A stretch of DNA of 13,287 bases from CAZFAT01 sp964517075 (GCA_964517075.1 CAZFAT010000081.1:1-13287); one strand, 5' to 3'. Counted from the stretch's first letter, positions 6,951 through 13,287 are shown. Numbers and translations are program-made. The notes: generated from the sequence alone by a model not told the origin.

Positions 6951-7718
6951 TCAATACACCTCACGAATCGGCGTGACCGGCCCGTTGAAGATCTCCTTTG
7001 CCGGCTTCCGCGGCAACGGGGCGAGCTCGACGTCGGTGGCCGGCACCCGCGTGTCCGGCACCTGATCCAGGAGGTGCCGGATCAGGTTCAACCGGCCGCG
7101 GCGCTGATCGTCGAAACTCACGACGACCCAGGGCGCGTGGCGTGAATGGGTTCGGCGGAACATCGCATCGCGCGCGCGGCCGTACTCCACGTAGTGCGCG
7201 CGCGCCTCGAGATCGACGGGCGAGAGCTTCCAGCGCTTGAGCGGATCGGCCGCCCGTTCGGCGAGCCGCTCCTCCTGCTCGCGCTGATCGACTGCCAGCC
7301 AGTACTTCAGGATCAGGATGCCGTCGTCCACCAGCAGGCGCTCGAAGACCGGCGCCTGCGCGAGGAAGCGCTCATACTCGGCCGCCGTGCAGAAACCCAT
7401 GACCTTCTCGACGCCGGCGCGGTTGTACCAACTGCGATCGAACAGCACCATTTCGCCGGCCGCCGGCAGGTGCGGGACGTAGCGCTGGAAGTACCACTCC
7501 GTGCGTTCGCGGTCGGACGGCCTGGCCAGCGCGACGATGCGGACCTGGCGCGGATTGAGCGAGGCCGCGATCGCCTTGATCACCCCGCCCTTGCCCGCAG
7601 CGTCGCGCCCCTCGACGACCACGACCATGCGGCGGCCAGTGTGGTGGAGCCAGCGGGCGAGGTTGTTCAGCTCGACCTGGAGCACCTCGAGGTGTTCCTC
7701 GTACGCCTTCTTCTTCAC
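6951..7718 (-). CDS. ppk2: PPK2-family polyphosphate kinase
   Basis: The product has 255 aa from a GTG at 7716-7718 with AGGAAG about 10 nt upstream. PPK2 enzymes transfer phosphate between inorganic polyphosphate and nucleotides, often making NTP from NDP. The Walker A loop is GRDAAGKGG (37-45), preceded by VVVVE. The lid segment RERTEWYFQRY covers 70-80, and Walker B is FDRSWYNRAGVE (93-104). LILKYWLAV, KRWKLSPVD (161-169) and the DAMFRRTHSRHAPW segment (184-197) are also typical. The single-domain length and N-terminal AYEEHLEVLQVELNNLARW fit the one-domain class I enzymes. It is 45 bp downstream of the symporter gene on the same strand and may be cotranscribed with it. Nucleotide preference cannot be assigned from sequence. 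Confidence 0.93.
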   Translation of the reverse strand: MKKKAYEEHLEVLQVELNNLARWLHHTGRRMVVVVEGRDAAGKGGVIKAIAASLNPRQVRIVALARPSDRERTEWYFQRYVPHLPAAGEMVLFDRSWYNRAGVEKVMGFCTAAEYERFLAQAPVFERLLVDDGILILKYWLAVDQREQEERLAERAADPLKRWKLSPVDLEARAHYVEYGRARDAMFRRTHSRHAPWVVVSFDDQRRGRLNLIRHLLDQVPDTRVPATDVELAPLPRKPAKEIFNGPVTPIREVY

Positions 7719-7763
7719 CCTCGATTGTCTTCCTGAACGGGCGCGCGCCAGTCTACGAGCTGA

Positions 7764-9428
7764 CTACGACCCGCCAACGCGGAGCATCAGTGCCGCCGCG
7801 ATGACGAGCACGATCACCACGGCCCATCCGATCGTGAAGCCCGAGAGGTCTTCCCGGTAGGTGTGCCAGAAGCCGCCGCGCTTGCGCCGGCCCAGGTGCA
7901 GGATGTCGACGAGCAGGAGCGGATCCGACCCCGCGGCCGTCGGGTCGATGTCCCGGTCGCCGTCGCTCGACGTCTCCAGCCGGCGGTAGAACGCGTTCAT
8001 GTCATGCGCCGGCTCGGGCCTCGTTGCCAGGCTCACGCCGACGAGGAGGGCGGTGCCCACGCCCAGTGCGGCCAGGAAGACGTCCGGATCCCAGTGGTCG
8101 AGTCGCTCGCCGGTCCACGCGTAGAGCGCGAAGTTCGTCACGATCGCGCCCAGGATGCTCGCGAGCGCGCCCCAGCGGTTCGCCCGCCGCCACACGATCC
8201 CGCCGAGGACGCTGATCCCGATGAACGTCGCCAACGTTTCGGTGAGCAGAAAGCTGTACAGCACGCTCTCGATGAGATACAGCGCATAGACGACGCCCAG
8301 CATCGTCACGGCGACGCCGCTCACGCGGCCGACCCAGAGGTAGTGCGAGTCGGGCCGGCCTGGCGCGATGTGCCGGCGGTAGAGCCCCTCGGTGAAGAGC
8401 GCGCCAGAGTCCACCAGGAACGCCGAGCAGGTGGACATGTTCGCGGCCAGGATGGCGGCGATCATCAGGCCCAGCGCTCCGGGCCCGAGCAGGAGCCGGC
8501 ACGCGAAGCCGAACGCGTTCTCCGGATCGCCGAGCGTCGCCGCGCTCGTGTGCCCCTGCGCGACGATCGCGGCGACGACGAGGCCGACCAGCATCCACCC
8601 GACGGTGCAGACGCGCTTGACCATGTTGCCGCAGAGCATGCCGATGCGGCACGTGCGCTCGTCCTTGCCCGTGCCGATGGCGGCGATCTGATGCGGCATC
8701 GCCATGATGCCGATCAGGCCGTTGACCGTCAGCATGGCGATCGCCCACGGGCCGATGCCCGAGGGGGTGGCAAGCGAGAAGAAGTGCGGCTCGAGCGAGG
8801 CGTGCATGCCCGCCAGGCCCCCCACCAGGCTCCACCCGAGCGGGATCAGCATGAACGACAGCACGATGATCAGCACGCCCTGGAAGAAGTCGGTCCACGC
8901 GGCCGCGACGAGCCCGCCCACGAAGCTGTAGAGAATGAACAGCACCGTCATCGCCACGACGATCTCGTTGACGCCGACGTCGCCGCCCGTCGCCTGGCTG
9001 ATGACTTTTCCGGCGCCCTTGAGCATGCTGCCGGTATTGATGACGAGGTAGCAGGTCGCGAAGACGATGTAGATCCCGCCCATCCAGGAGCCGTAGCGGT
9101 CCTCGGTGAACTCCGCCATCGTGGTCCGGCGGATCCGGCGGAAGATGGGCGCCATGATCCAGTAGAACGGCGTGATGAACAGGTTCTTCCACTGGAACCA
9201 GATGGCCGACGCGCCCGATGTGTATACCGCGCCCGCGAGCGAGACGGGCATCTCCGCGTGCGTGCCGACGCCGAAGCTCTGGCCGATCATCAGCCATGGG
9301 CCGAACTTGCGCTGGCCCAGGAAGTACTCGCCGGTCTTCCGGACGTGGCGCCCGGCAATGAGGCCGATGGCGGTGATGATGACGAGGTACGCGACGATGA
9401 CCGCCCAGTCGAGGAACGCTAGCTGCAT
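7764..9428 (-). CDS. Sodium:solute symporter (SSS) family transporter
   Basis: The product has 554 aa from ATG 9426-9428, with about 13 hydrophobic segments. It opens LDWAVIVAYLVIITAIGLIAGR, and the early RKTGEYFLGQRKFGPW loop is typical of SSS proteins. The family signature GGLVAAAWTDFFQG is at 171-184. The Na+-site helix LMIAAILAANMSTCSAFLVDSGALF covers about 321-345, matching the MSS motif helix of characterised sodium/sugar symporters. A final TM helix (about 533-549) follows a cytoplasmic stretch (470-530) with a Leu-Leu-Leu-Val-Asp-Ile-Leu pattern. SSS proteins import sugars, amino acids, carboxylates or nucleosides with Na+ at the inner membrane; the substrate here is unknown. The gene begins 46 bp after the secreted protein gene of the CBM48 cluster, so it could be read through from that operon, but it may have its own promoter. 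Confidence 0.9.
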   Translation of the reverse strand: MQLAFLDWAVIVAYLVIITAIGLIAGRHVRKTGEYFLGQRKFGPWLMIGQSFGVGTHAEMPVSLAGAVYTSGASAIWFQWKNLFITPFYWIMAPIFRRIRRTTMAEFTEDRYGSWMGGIYIVFATCYLVINTGSMLKGAGKVISQATGGDVGVNEIVVAMTVLFILYSFVGGLVAAAWTDFFQGVLIIVLSFMLIPLGWSLVGGLAGMHASLEPHFFSLATPSGIGPWAIAMLTVNGLIGIMAMPHQIAAIGTGKDERTCRIGMLCGNMVKRVCTVGWMLVGLVVAAIVAQGHTSAATLGDPENAFGFACRLLLGPGALGLMIAAILAANMSTCSAFLVDSGALFTEGLYRRHIAPGRPDSHYLWVGRVSGVAVTMLGVVYALYLIESVLYSFLLTETLATFIGISVLGGIVWRRANRWGALASILGAIVTNFALYAWTGERLDHWDPDVFLAALGVGTALLVGVSLATRPEPAHDMNAFYRRLETSSDGDRDIDPTAAGSDPLLLVDILHLGRRKRGGFWHTYREDLSGFTIGWAVVIVLVIAAALMLRVGGS

Positions 9429-9474
9429 GGCAACCTGTCAGGTGACGGGCGCCATCATACCCGGGGTTCCGTCG

Positions 9475-10131
9475 TTACGGCTGGCCCCCGCCTCGTCCGG
9501 GATTCGACGACCGTCCCGGTCGCGACGGCTGGGACGACTCGCCCGGGGCCGGCACGGCGGCTGGCGGTCCGGTGGGTGCATTGCCGCGGCCGCCGCCCGC
9601 GGAGGGTGGTGGACCGCCGCGGCGTCCGGCGCCGGCCTCCGCCGCGAGATTCGCCAGCACTTCCGGACCACGTTTCAGGGCGTCCCGCACGCGCTCCAAG
9701 GCCGCCGCCGGGACGTGTCCCGCCTCAACGAGTGCGGTGAGCGCGGCGATGGCCACCACCCGGCGTTCCCGCGGGGCGGCCCCCGCCACGGCCTGGAGGA
9801 CGGCCTCGCTGATGCCAGACTCGAGGGCATCGGCGCCCACCGAGAGATCGGCGGCGCTGACCTCGGGCCGGCCCTTCAACAGTGTGCTGACCCGCTCCAG
9901 ATGGGCCTGCCGACGCTCGATGACCGCCGCGATCCGCTCGAGCGACACGCCCTTCGCTTTGCCCTCCGCAATCTTGCTTTCGAGAAGCGCGACCGGAATG
10001 CCCACTTCAAGGGCCCGTGCGAGCGCGACGTTGATGCGCTCCTGTGGCGGCTGCACCTGTGCCAGCGCCAGTCCGTAGCTCGTCAGGACGAGCGCGACCA
10101 CCGTGCCGGCCTTTGCGATCGTGTTCCCCAT
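9475..10131 (-). CDS. Secreted helical protein with Gly/Pro-rich tail, unknown function
   Basis: I do not recognise a named family. The ATG at 10129-10131 is chosen because GGAGGGG (10135-10141) lies just upstream; the ATG at 10141-10143 is possible but lacks an equivalent site. The product has 218 aa. A signal peptide (KAGTVVALVLTSYGLALA, likely cut after residue 24 before QVQPP) implies export. Residues about 28-160 are Ala/Leu/Glu/Arg-rich and predicted helical. They contain two similar segments, ALEVGIPVALLESKI and ALESGISEAVLQAV, which suggests an internal repeat. From about 163 to the end the chain is low-complexity Gly/Pro/Arg/Ser (RRGGPPPSAGGGRG), probably disordered. It follows the ECF sigma gene without a real gap, so it is the last member of the CBM48 operon and perhaps its effector or target. 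That role is inferred. Confidence 0.75.
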   Translation of the reverse strand: MGNTIAKAGTVVALVLTSYGLALAQVQPPQERINVALARALEVGIPVALLESKIAEGKAKGVSLERIAAVIERRQAHLERVSTLLKGRPEVSAADLSVGADALESGISEAVLQAVAGAAPRERRVVAIAALTALVEAGHVPAAALERVRDALKRGPEVLANLAAEAGAGRRGGPPPSAGGGRGNAPTGPPAAVPAPGESSQPSRPGRSSNPGRGGGQP

Positions 10132-10134
10132 GGT

Positions 10135-10141
10135 CCCCTCC
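10135..10141 (-). promoter_or_regulatory. Ribosome binding site that favours the 10131 start
   Basis: GGAGGGG on the minus strand, 3 nt before the ATG at 10131 (5 nt when counted from the GGAGG core). The upstream in-frame ATG (10143) overlaps this site and directly follows the sigma factor's TAG. Confidence 0.55.
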
Positions 10142-10143
10142 AT

Positions 10144-10761
10144 CTACCCGCGCCTTTCTGAAAGACGACCAGGCGCGCGTTCGGTCACTTCCGCGTCGCC
10201 CAGTCTGATCTGCAATTGCTCACGCGCCCGAGCGACGCGCATCTTCAGCGCGCTCACCGAGGCATCGAGCAGGTCCGCCATCACGTCGTAGGGCTGGCCT
10301 TCGACGTAGTGCATCACGAACGCCTCCCGCAGCAGCGGCGGCAGGGCGCGCACGGCCCGCCCGAGGTCGGTGTGCAGTTGCTCGCGCTCGAGCCCCGCGC
10401 CCGGGGGGTCCGACCCGGCGGCAAAGTCCTGGTCGGCGTCGTCCAGGCGGACATTCCGCCGGCGGATGTCCTTGAGATAGTCGAGACAGCGATGGCGGAG
10501 GGTCTGGAACAGCCACGCGCGGAATCGTGTGGGATCGCGGCAGGCACGGAGCGCGACAAACGCCCGCACGAAGGCGTCCTGGACCAGGTCGGCCGCCTCA
10601 TCGTGATCGAGCACCATTGACACCGCGTAGCGGTGCAGGCGGACCTGATGGCGCTGGACGATCGCGGCGAACGCCTGGGTGTCGCCGGCCAGCACACGGG
10701 CCACGGCCTCGGCGTCGGCCCGGGCATCCGCAGATGCGAGGAGATCAACGGCGGCGGACAT
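10144..10761 (-). CDS. ECF-type RNA polymerase sigma factor of the CBM48 cluster
   Basis: The product has 205 aa. Region 2 (about 29-101) has FAAIVQRHQVRLHRYA, the core-binding DEAADLVQDAFVRAF and FRAWLFQTLRHRCLDYLKD. Region 4 (about 135-188) has VRALPPLLREAFVMHYVEGQP and a helix-turn-helix YDVMADLLDASVSALKMRVARAREQL. ATG 10761 overlaps the previous stop by one base (TGATG), so translation is coupled to the CBM48 barrel gene. No separate zinc-finger anti-sigma gene lies beside it. The most likely regulator is the membrane protein encoded two genes upstream (11864-12514). It differs clearly from the other ECF factor in the window (4786-5406), so the two are separate circuits. The placement of sigma after its putative regulator, rather than before, is less common. 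Confidence 0.9.
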   Translation of the reverse strand: MSAAVDLLASADARADAEAVARVLAGDTQAFAAIVQRHQVRLHRYAVSMVLDHDEAADLVQDAFVRAFVALRACRDPTRFRAWLFQTLRHRCLDYLKDIRRRNVRLDDADQDFAAGSDPPGAGLEREQLHTDLGRAVRALPPLLREAFVMHYVEGQPYDVMADLLDASVSALKMRVARAREQLQIRLGDAEVTERAPGRLSERRG

Positions 10762-11867
10762 CAGGACACCACCAGGATCGCGATGTGCCCGCCGAACCCG
10801 TCATCGCGCCGTCCCGCCACGGAGGCCGGCACGAACCACTGTCCGGTGTGGGAGCGGAACGCATAGTGATACACGCCGGCCGTGAGCGGCAGCCGCACGA
10901 CCCATGCGTCGCCCTCGCGGCGCATCGGCACCGGCCGCCAGTTGCTGAAGTCGCCTGCGATCGACAGGGTGTCGCCGGCCGCATCGCGAACGTCCACACG
11001 AATCGTCACGGTGCCGGAAGTCGCCGACCGCGGCAGGGCGGAGAACGGCGGGCGGCCCAGCCGTCGTGTCACACCCACGCTCCAGCTTCGGCGCGGCGCG
11101 TTCCAATAGAGCGGGTCCGGCGCGTCCTGCCGCACGGCGGCCCAGAGCACGCCGCGAGCACCCAGAGGGGCTGTCAGCCCCACGCTCCAGACCGTGGGCG
11201 AGGCGAAGTCGCTGAGCCATCGCCCGGCCTGCAGGCGGATCTGAACGGGCAGACTGCCGACGCCTGTCGAAAGCCCCGCGCCCAGGAACGGATAGGTCGT
11301 ATCGTCGGCGTGCACGAGCCGTGTCTCTGCGTCGAACTGTGTCGCACTGCCAAAGACGAGGCGCGCCCCGGTTTCGAGCACGCCGCGCCGGTCCCGCGTG
11401 TCGGCCTGTGTGAGGGTATAACCGCGCCAGCCGGCGCGAATGTCGACATGTCCGCGGCCGCCCGTCAGGCGGACAAACGGGAGCACATCGACGCTCGCGC
11501 CCGACCCGCTCTCGGGCACCAGGCGATCGCGAAAGAGAAATCCTTCCGCGGCGTAGTCCACTCCAAGCGTCGTCGGCCGGTGACGCCAGCGGACTGGCAT
11601 CCACCGCCCACCCGCCCCCGCGGAGGTCCAGAACGGGTCGCCGGCGCGCACGGGCAGCGCTCCCGCACCGTACAACCAGGCCCAGGGCGTGGGGTCGTAC
11701 CGAAGAGTGCCCATCACGTGCGCGCTGCCGACGTCGGTGGCCAGCGGATAGTTGATGCGTCCGGCCGAAACGTCCACGGCCCACGGCTGACCGCAGGCCT
11801 CGCGGAGTCCCGTTACCGTAATCAGCGCCGTCGCGACGAGGCCGATGACGGCCGCGCGACTGATCAT
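10761..11867 (-). CDS. Secreted barrel-like protein with C-terminal CBM48/AMPK-type glycogen-binding domain
   Basis: The product has 368 aa, and ATG 11867 overlaps the upstream stop by four bases (ATGA). The N-terminus MISRAAVIGLVATALITVTG looks like a signal peptide. Residues about 29-275 show many alternating, aromatic-ended strands (WAWLYGAGALPV, ETGARLVFGSATQFDAETRL, WSVGLTAPLG, SWSVGVTRRLG), suggesting an outer-membrane beta-barrel or similar beta protein; I know no close family. Residues about 286-366 form an E-set/CBM48 module: TLSIAGDFSNWRPVPM, a Trp at 322, LPLTAGVYHYAF, GQW near 342-344 and DDGFGG at 355-360. The module parallels that of the upstream membrane protein but lacks the following Asn-containing RNS tripeptide. 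CBM48/AMPK-beta domains bind alpha-glucans. Here the usual YKF Lys is replaced by Ala (YAF), so the ligand is uncertain. It could display or bind glycan at the outer membrane. Confidence 0.75.
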   Translation of the reverse strand: MISRAAVIGLVATALITVTGLREACGQPWAVDVSAGRINYPLATDVGSAHVMGTLRYDPTPWAWLYGAGALPVRAGDPFWTSAGAGGRWMPVRWRHRPTTLGVDYAAEGFLFRDRLVPESGSGASVDVLPFVRLTGGRGHVDIRAGWRGYTLTQADTRDRRGVLETGARLVFGSATQFDAETRLVHADDTTYPFLGAGLSTGVGSLPVQIRLQAGRWLSDFASPTVWSVGLTAPLGARGVLWAAVRQDAPDPLYWNAPRRSWSVGVTRRLGRPPFSALPRSATSGTVTIRVDVRDAAGDTLSIAGDFSNWRPVPMRREGDAWVVRLPLTAGVYHYAFRSHTGQWFVPASVAGRRDDGFGGHIAILVVS

Positions 11868-12514
11868 GTCTGCGGCCCATCTGCCAGCACGAGGGCGAGC
11901 CGGCTGTTTCTTCCGCCGAAGCCGTCGTTGACCTGCGGCGCGTACGGATCGGCGTACCAGAGGCGGCCGTCCACCAGGAACGCGTAGTCATGCACCCCGA
12001 GGGGCACGGGGAGCATCGCGGTCCAGACGCCGGGTGCCGCTTCGCGAAGCTCGAACCTCGGCTCCCAGTTCGTGAAGGTGCCCGCCAGCTTCACGCTCGT
12101 TGCCGGGACCTCGAGACGGAACTGGACCAGGAGGGTTGGCCCCGGCGGACCAAGTGCATCTGTTTCGAGCATCGTGGCGCGCGGCTGAGGCCACGTCCAC
12201 TGGAGTGCGACGCCAAGGAACAGCGTGGCCGTCAGCACCGCCCAGGCCGGTCGCACACGAAAGGAGACCTTCCGCGCGGTCCACAGCGCGTTCCCAAGAT
12301 CGATCAGGGCCGACCGCCAGCGCGCTGCGGGGCGGGGACGCGTCAGGGCGACCCGACCCATGACGGCGGCCGTGAGATCGGGCGGCGGCTGGCCGTGAAG
12401 CGCGCGCCGGGTGGCGTCGATCGCCGCTTCGGTCTGGGCGGCATCCGCCCGTTCCGCGGGTGTCAGGGCCGACCGCTCGAGGTCGCCATCCAGATAGCTA
12501 TCGATACGGCCCAT
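11864..12514 (-). CDS. Membrane anti-sigma-like protein with periplasmic CBM48/AMPK-type domain
   Basis: The product has 216 aa, with ATG 12514 and AGGAG at 12520-12524 (5-nt spacing). Residues 1-55 (RIDSYLDGDLERSALTPAERADA, then PPDLTAAVMGRV) resemble the short helical anti-sigma domain of ECF regulators, but with no zinc H-x3-C-x2-C motif. A basic stretch (ARWRS..., RKVSFRVRP) precedes one TM helix (about 89-107, AWAVLTATLFLGVALQW), giving a cytoplasmic N-terminus and periplasmic C-terminus by the positive-inside rule. Residues about 126-211 are a CBM48/E-set module: VKLAGTFTNWEP, a Trp at 164, LGVHDYAFLVDGRLWYADPYAP and NDGFGGRNSRLALV, close to glycogen-binding domains of AMPK-beta and branching enzymes. 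The architecture suggests a sensor that holds the ECF sigma (10144-10761) until the CBM48 module meets a periplasmic ligand. The module call is strong; the anti-sigma role is an inference from context and N-terminal style. Confidence 0.75.
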   Translation of the reverse strand: MGRIDSYLDGDLERSALTPAERADAAQTEAAIDATRRALHGQPPPDLTAAVMGRVALTRPRPAARWRSALIDLGNALWTARKVSFRVRPAWAVLTATLFLGVALQWTWPQPRATMLETDALGPPGPTLLVQFRLEVPATSVKLAGTFTNWEPRFELREAAPGVWTAMLPVPLGVHDYAFLVDGRLWYADPYAPQVNDGFGGRNSRLALVLADGPQT

Positions 12515-12520
12515 AGAGGC

Positions 12521-12555
12521 TCCTGTCCAGTTATCGGCACGTGCTCCTGACAGGA
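12521..12555 (-). promoter_or_regulatory. Inverted repeat that could cover the CBM48 operon's Shine-Dalgarno
   Basis: TCCTGTC (12521-12527) and GACAGGA (12549-12555) are perfect 7-bp complements 21 nt apart. On the minus-strand mRNA the arm nearer the start codon contains the AGGA of the Shine-Dalgarno (12520-12524), so folding would hide it. A GCACGTGC palindrome (12537-12544) lies in the loop. Complementarity is seen; a regulatory role is inferred. Confidence 0.3.
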
Positions 12556-12579
12556 CGACTGAGGGGCGCCGACGGTCAC
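12554..12579 (-). promoter_or_regulatory. ECF-like promoter candidate for the CBM48/sigma operon
   Basis: On the minus strand GTGACC (12579-12574) is followed after 16 bp by CGTC (12557-12554). This resembles the -35 AAC/ACC and -10 CGTC pattern of many ECF sigma promoters, including the usual 16-bp spacing. It lies 40 bp upstream of the ATG at 12514. If real, it would let the operon's own sigma factor autoregulate. Motif match only. Confidence 0.3.
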
Positions 12580-12595
12580 AAGTGCTGCAAGCGCC

Positions 12596-12643
12596 GCCCA
12601 GATGGAGGGGGCGACCTCAGCCCAGGTGGAGGGGCTGACCTCA
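12596..12643. repeat. Two tandem 24-bp repeat units
   Basis: Unit 1 (12596-12619) and unit 2 (12620-12643) match at 21 of 24 positions; each begins GCCCAG, contains TGGAGGGG and ends GACCTCA. A related 10-mer CCTCAGGTCG occurs at 12639-12648 and again at 12659-12668 across the transporter's stop codon. GACCTCAGGTC (12637-12647) is an interrupted palindrome. They lie upstream of the CBM48 operon and downstream of the transporter. The function is unknown; a regulator site or a small variable tandem repeat are both possible. Confidence 0.6.
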
Positions 12644-12660
12644 GGTCGGCCCAACGCGCC

Positions 12661-13287
12661 TCAGGTCGACAGGAACTGCACGATCGACCTGGCGGAGCTG
12701 TACGCGCCGTAAAGGGCGAGCGCAAAAAGGACGGCCATCACGACGTTCTCCCACGGCCGCGTCCGGTGCGCGGCACCGATGTAGCGCGCGCTCGCGGTAA
12801 TCCACCACAGGCCGCCGGCAAGCACGGGCAGCAAGACCACCTGCGCGCTGTTGGCCACCAGCGTGAGCGTGACGAAATCGGGCATTCCCGGCAGCGTCCA
12901 GACGATCGGTGTGCCGAGACAGACGACCACAATCCAGCGGAACAAGGGAAGCCGTCTGTAATCGCTGCGGATGGGCTCGCCGGCCGGGGTGCGCGACCGC
13001 AGCCAGGCGTGACTGCCCAGGGAGGCGAGACCGGCGGCGTGGCCGATGATCGAGGTATAGATGGCCGCGAAGATGCCGGCATAGAACAGCACGCGTCCGG
13101 TCTCGCCCAGGGTCGTGCTCAGGAGATTGGGCAGGTCGTCGAGCGTCCTGATCTGCCTGTCCGGAAACAGCAGCTCGGCTCCGAGCGTCCACACCGCCAG
13201 GTTGAGCAACACCATCATAACGATGCCGAGGAGCAGATCGTACCGTTGCACGCGCAGGTACTGCGGGCCGCGCCAGCCCTTCGCCTC
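12661..13287 (-). CDS. Nramp-family divalent metal transporter, C-terminal part (cut by window edge)
   Basis: 208 codons are visible. The frame is open to the window edge, so the GTG at 13251 is internal and the true start is outside. The visible part begins EAKGWRGPQYLRVQRYDLLL, then has about five TM segments: LLGIVMMVLLNLAVWTLGAELLF, VLFYAGIFAAIYTSIIGHAAGL, WIVVVCLGTPIVWTLPGMP, LVANSAQVVLLPVLAGGLWWI and VVMAVLFALALYGAY. The spacing and motifs (LGETGRVLFYAGIFAA, PGMPDFVTLTLVANSAQV, ITASARYIGAAHR) fit the second half of Nramp/MntH-like proton-coupled Mn2+/Fe2+ transporters. The diagnostic DPGN and MPH metal-binding segments would lie beyond the edge, so substrate cannot be confirmed. It shares strand with the CBM48 operon but is separated from it by 146 bp of repeat-bearing DNA, so it is probably a separate unit. 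Confidence 0.7.
   Translation of the reverse strand, partial: EAKGWRGPQYLRVQRYDLLLGIVMMVLLNLAVWTLGAELLFPDRQIRTLDDLPNLLSTTLGETGRVLFYAGIFAAIYTSIIGHAAGLASLGSHAWLRSRTPAGEPIRSDYRRLPLFRWIVVVCLGTPIVWTLPGMPDFVTLTLVANSAQVVLLPVLAGGLWWITASARYIGAAHRTRPWENVVMAVLFALALYGAYSSARSIVQFLST

Noticed and set aside
7863..9422. Long plus-strand open frame (519 codons) opposite the symporter gene
   Set aside because: The translation is an Arg/Asp/Glu/His-rich mix without family motifs or membrane segments. It is the antisense shadow of a GC-rich membrane protein gene whose own frame has clear SSS signatures.
9454..9459. TATGAT on the minus strand as a -10 box for the symporter
   Set aside because: It matches the -10 well, but no -35-like hexamer stands 16-18 bp upstream and there is no TG extension, so I do not list it as a promoter.
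10527..11987. Plus-strand open frame of 486 codons across the CBM48 barrel and sigma genes
   Set aside because: It spans two real minus-strand genes and their overlap, and its translation is Arg/Pro/His-rich with no recognisable domain.

Overview
The window is GC-rich chromosomal DNA with no rRNA, tRNA, CRISPR or transposase that I can see. GC-rich third positions, secreted proteins with Gly/Arg-rich tracts, secreted tandem amidohydrolases, ECF sigma factors and glycogen-binding (CBM48/E-set) proteins together suggest an Acidobacteriota genome of the Vicinamibacteria type. Gemmatimonadota is the main alternative. This placement is an inference from gene style, not from a marker gene.

Layout, left to right. 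(1) Positions 1-191, minus strand, hold the N-terminus of a TolC-like outer-membrane efflux protein cut by the window edge. (2) A divergent intergenic region (192-418) carries a palindrome next to an extended -10 promoter candidate and a possible short leader ORF. (3) Two co-directional secreted amidohydrolase-family genes follow (419-3088 and 3097-4557). The first is a fusion of a catalytic domain with a degenerate second domain, and the second gene has also lost its metal-binding HxH. (4) An ECF sigma factor (4786-5406) overlaps by one base a small soluble zinc-finger anti-sigma protein (5406-5663). (5) A class I DAHP synthase (5829-6926) converges on a PPK2-type polyphosphate kinase (6951-7718, minus) across a perfect inverted repeat. 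(6) A sodium:solute symporter gene (7764-9428, minus) lies upstream of the kinase gene on the same strand.

(7) From 12514 down to 9475 on the minus strand runs a tightly packed four-gene cluster. It encodes a membrane protein with an anti-sigma-like cytoplasmic N-terminus, one TM helix and a periplasmic CBM48/AMPK-type glycogen-binding domain. Next are a secreted, probably barrel-forming protein ending in a second CBM48 domain, an ECF sigma factor, and a secreted helical protein with a Gly/Pro-rich tail. The first three genes overlap by 4 and 1 bases, and the fourth starts immediately after. I read this as a candidate glycan-responsive sigma/anti-sigma switch in which the sensor is a carbohydrate-binding module. 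It is the most interesting system in the window. (8) The right edge (12661-13287, minus) is the C-terminal half of an Nramp-type divalent metal transporter. Between it and the CBM48 operon lie a 24-bp tandem repeat, an ECF-like promoter candidate and an inverted repeat that could cover the operon's Shine-Dalgarno.

Functions of the DAHP synthase, PPK2, symporter, sigma factors and anti-sigma zinc finger rest on clear family motifs. Substrates of the amidohydrolases and symporter, and the ligand of the CBM48 proteins, cannot be read from sequence.
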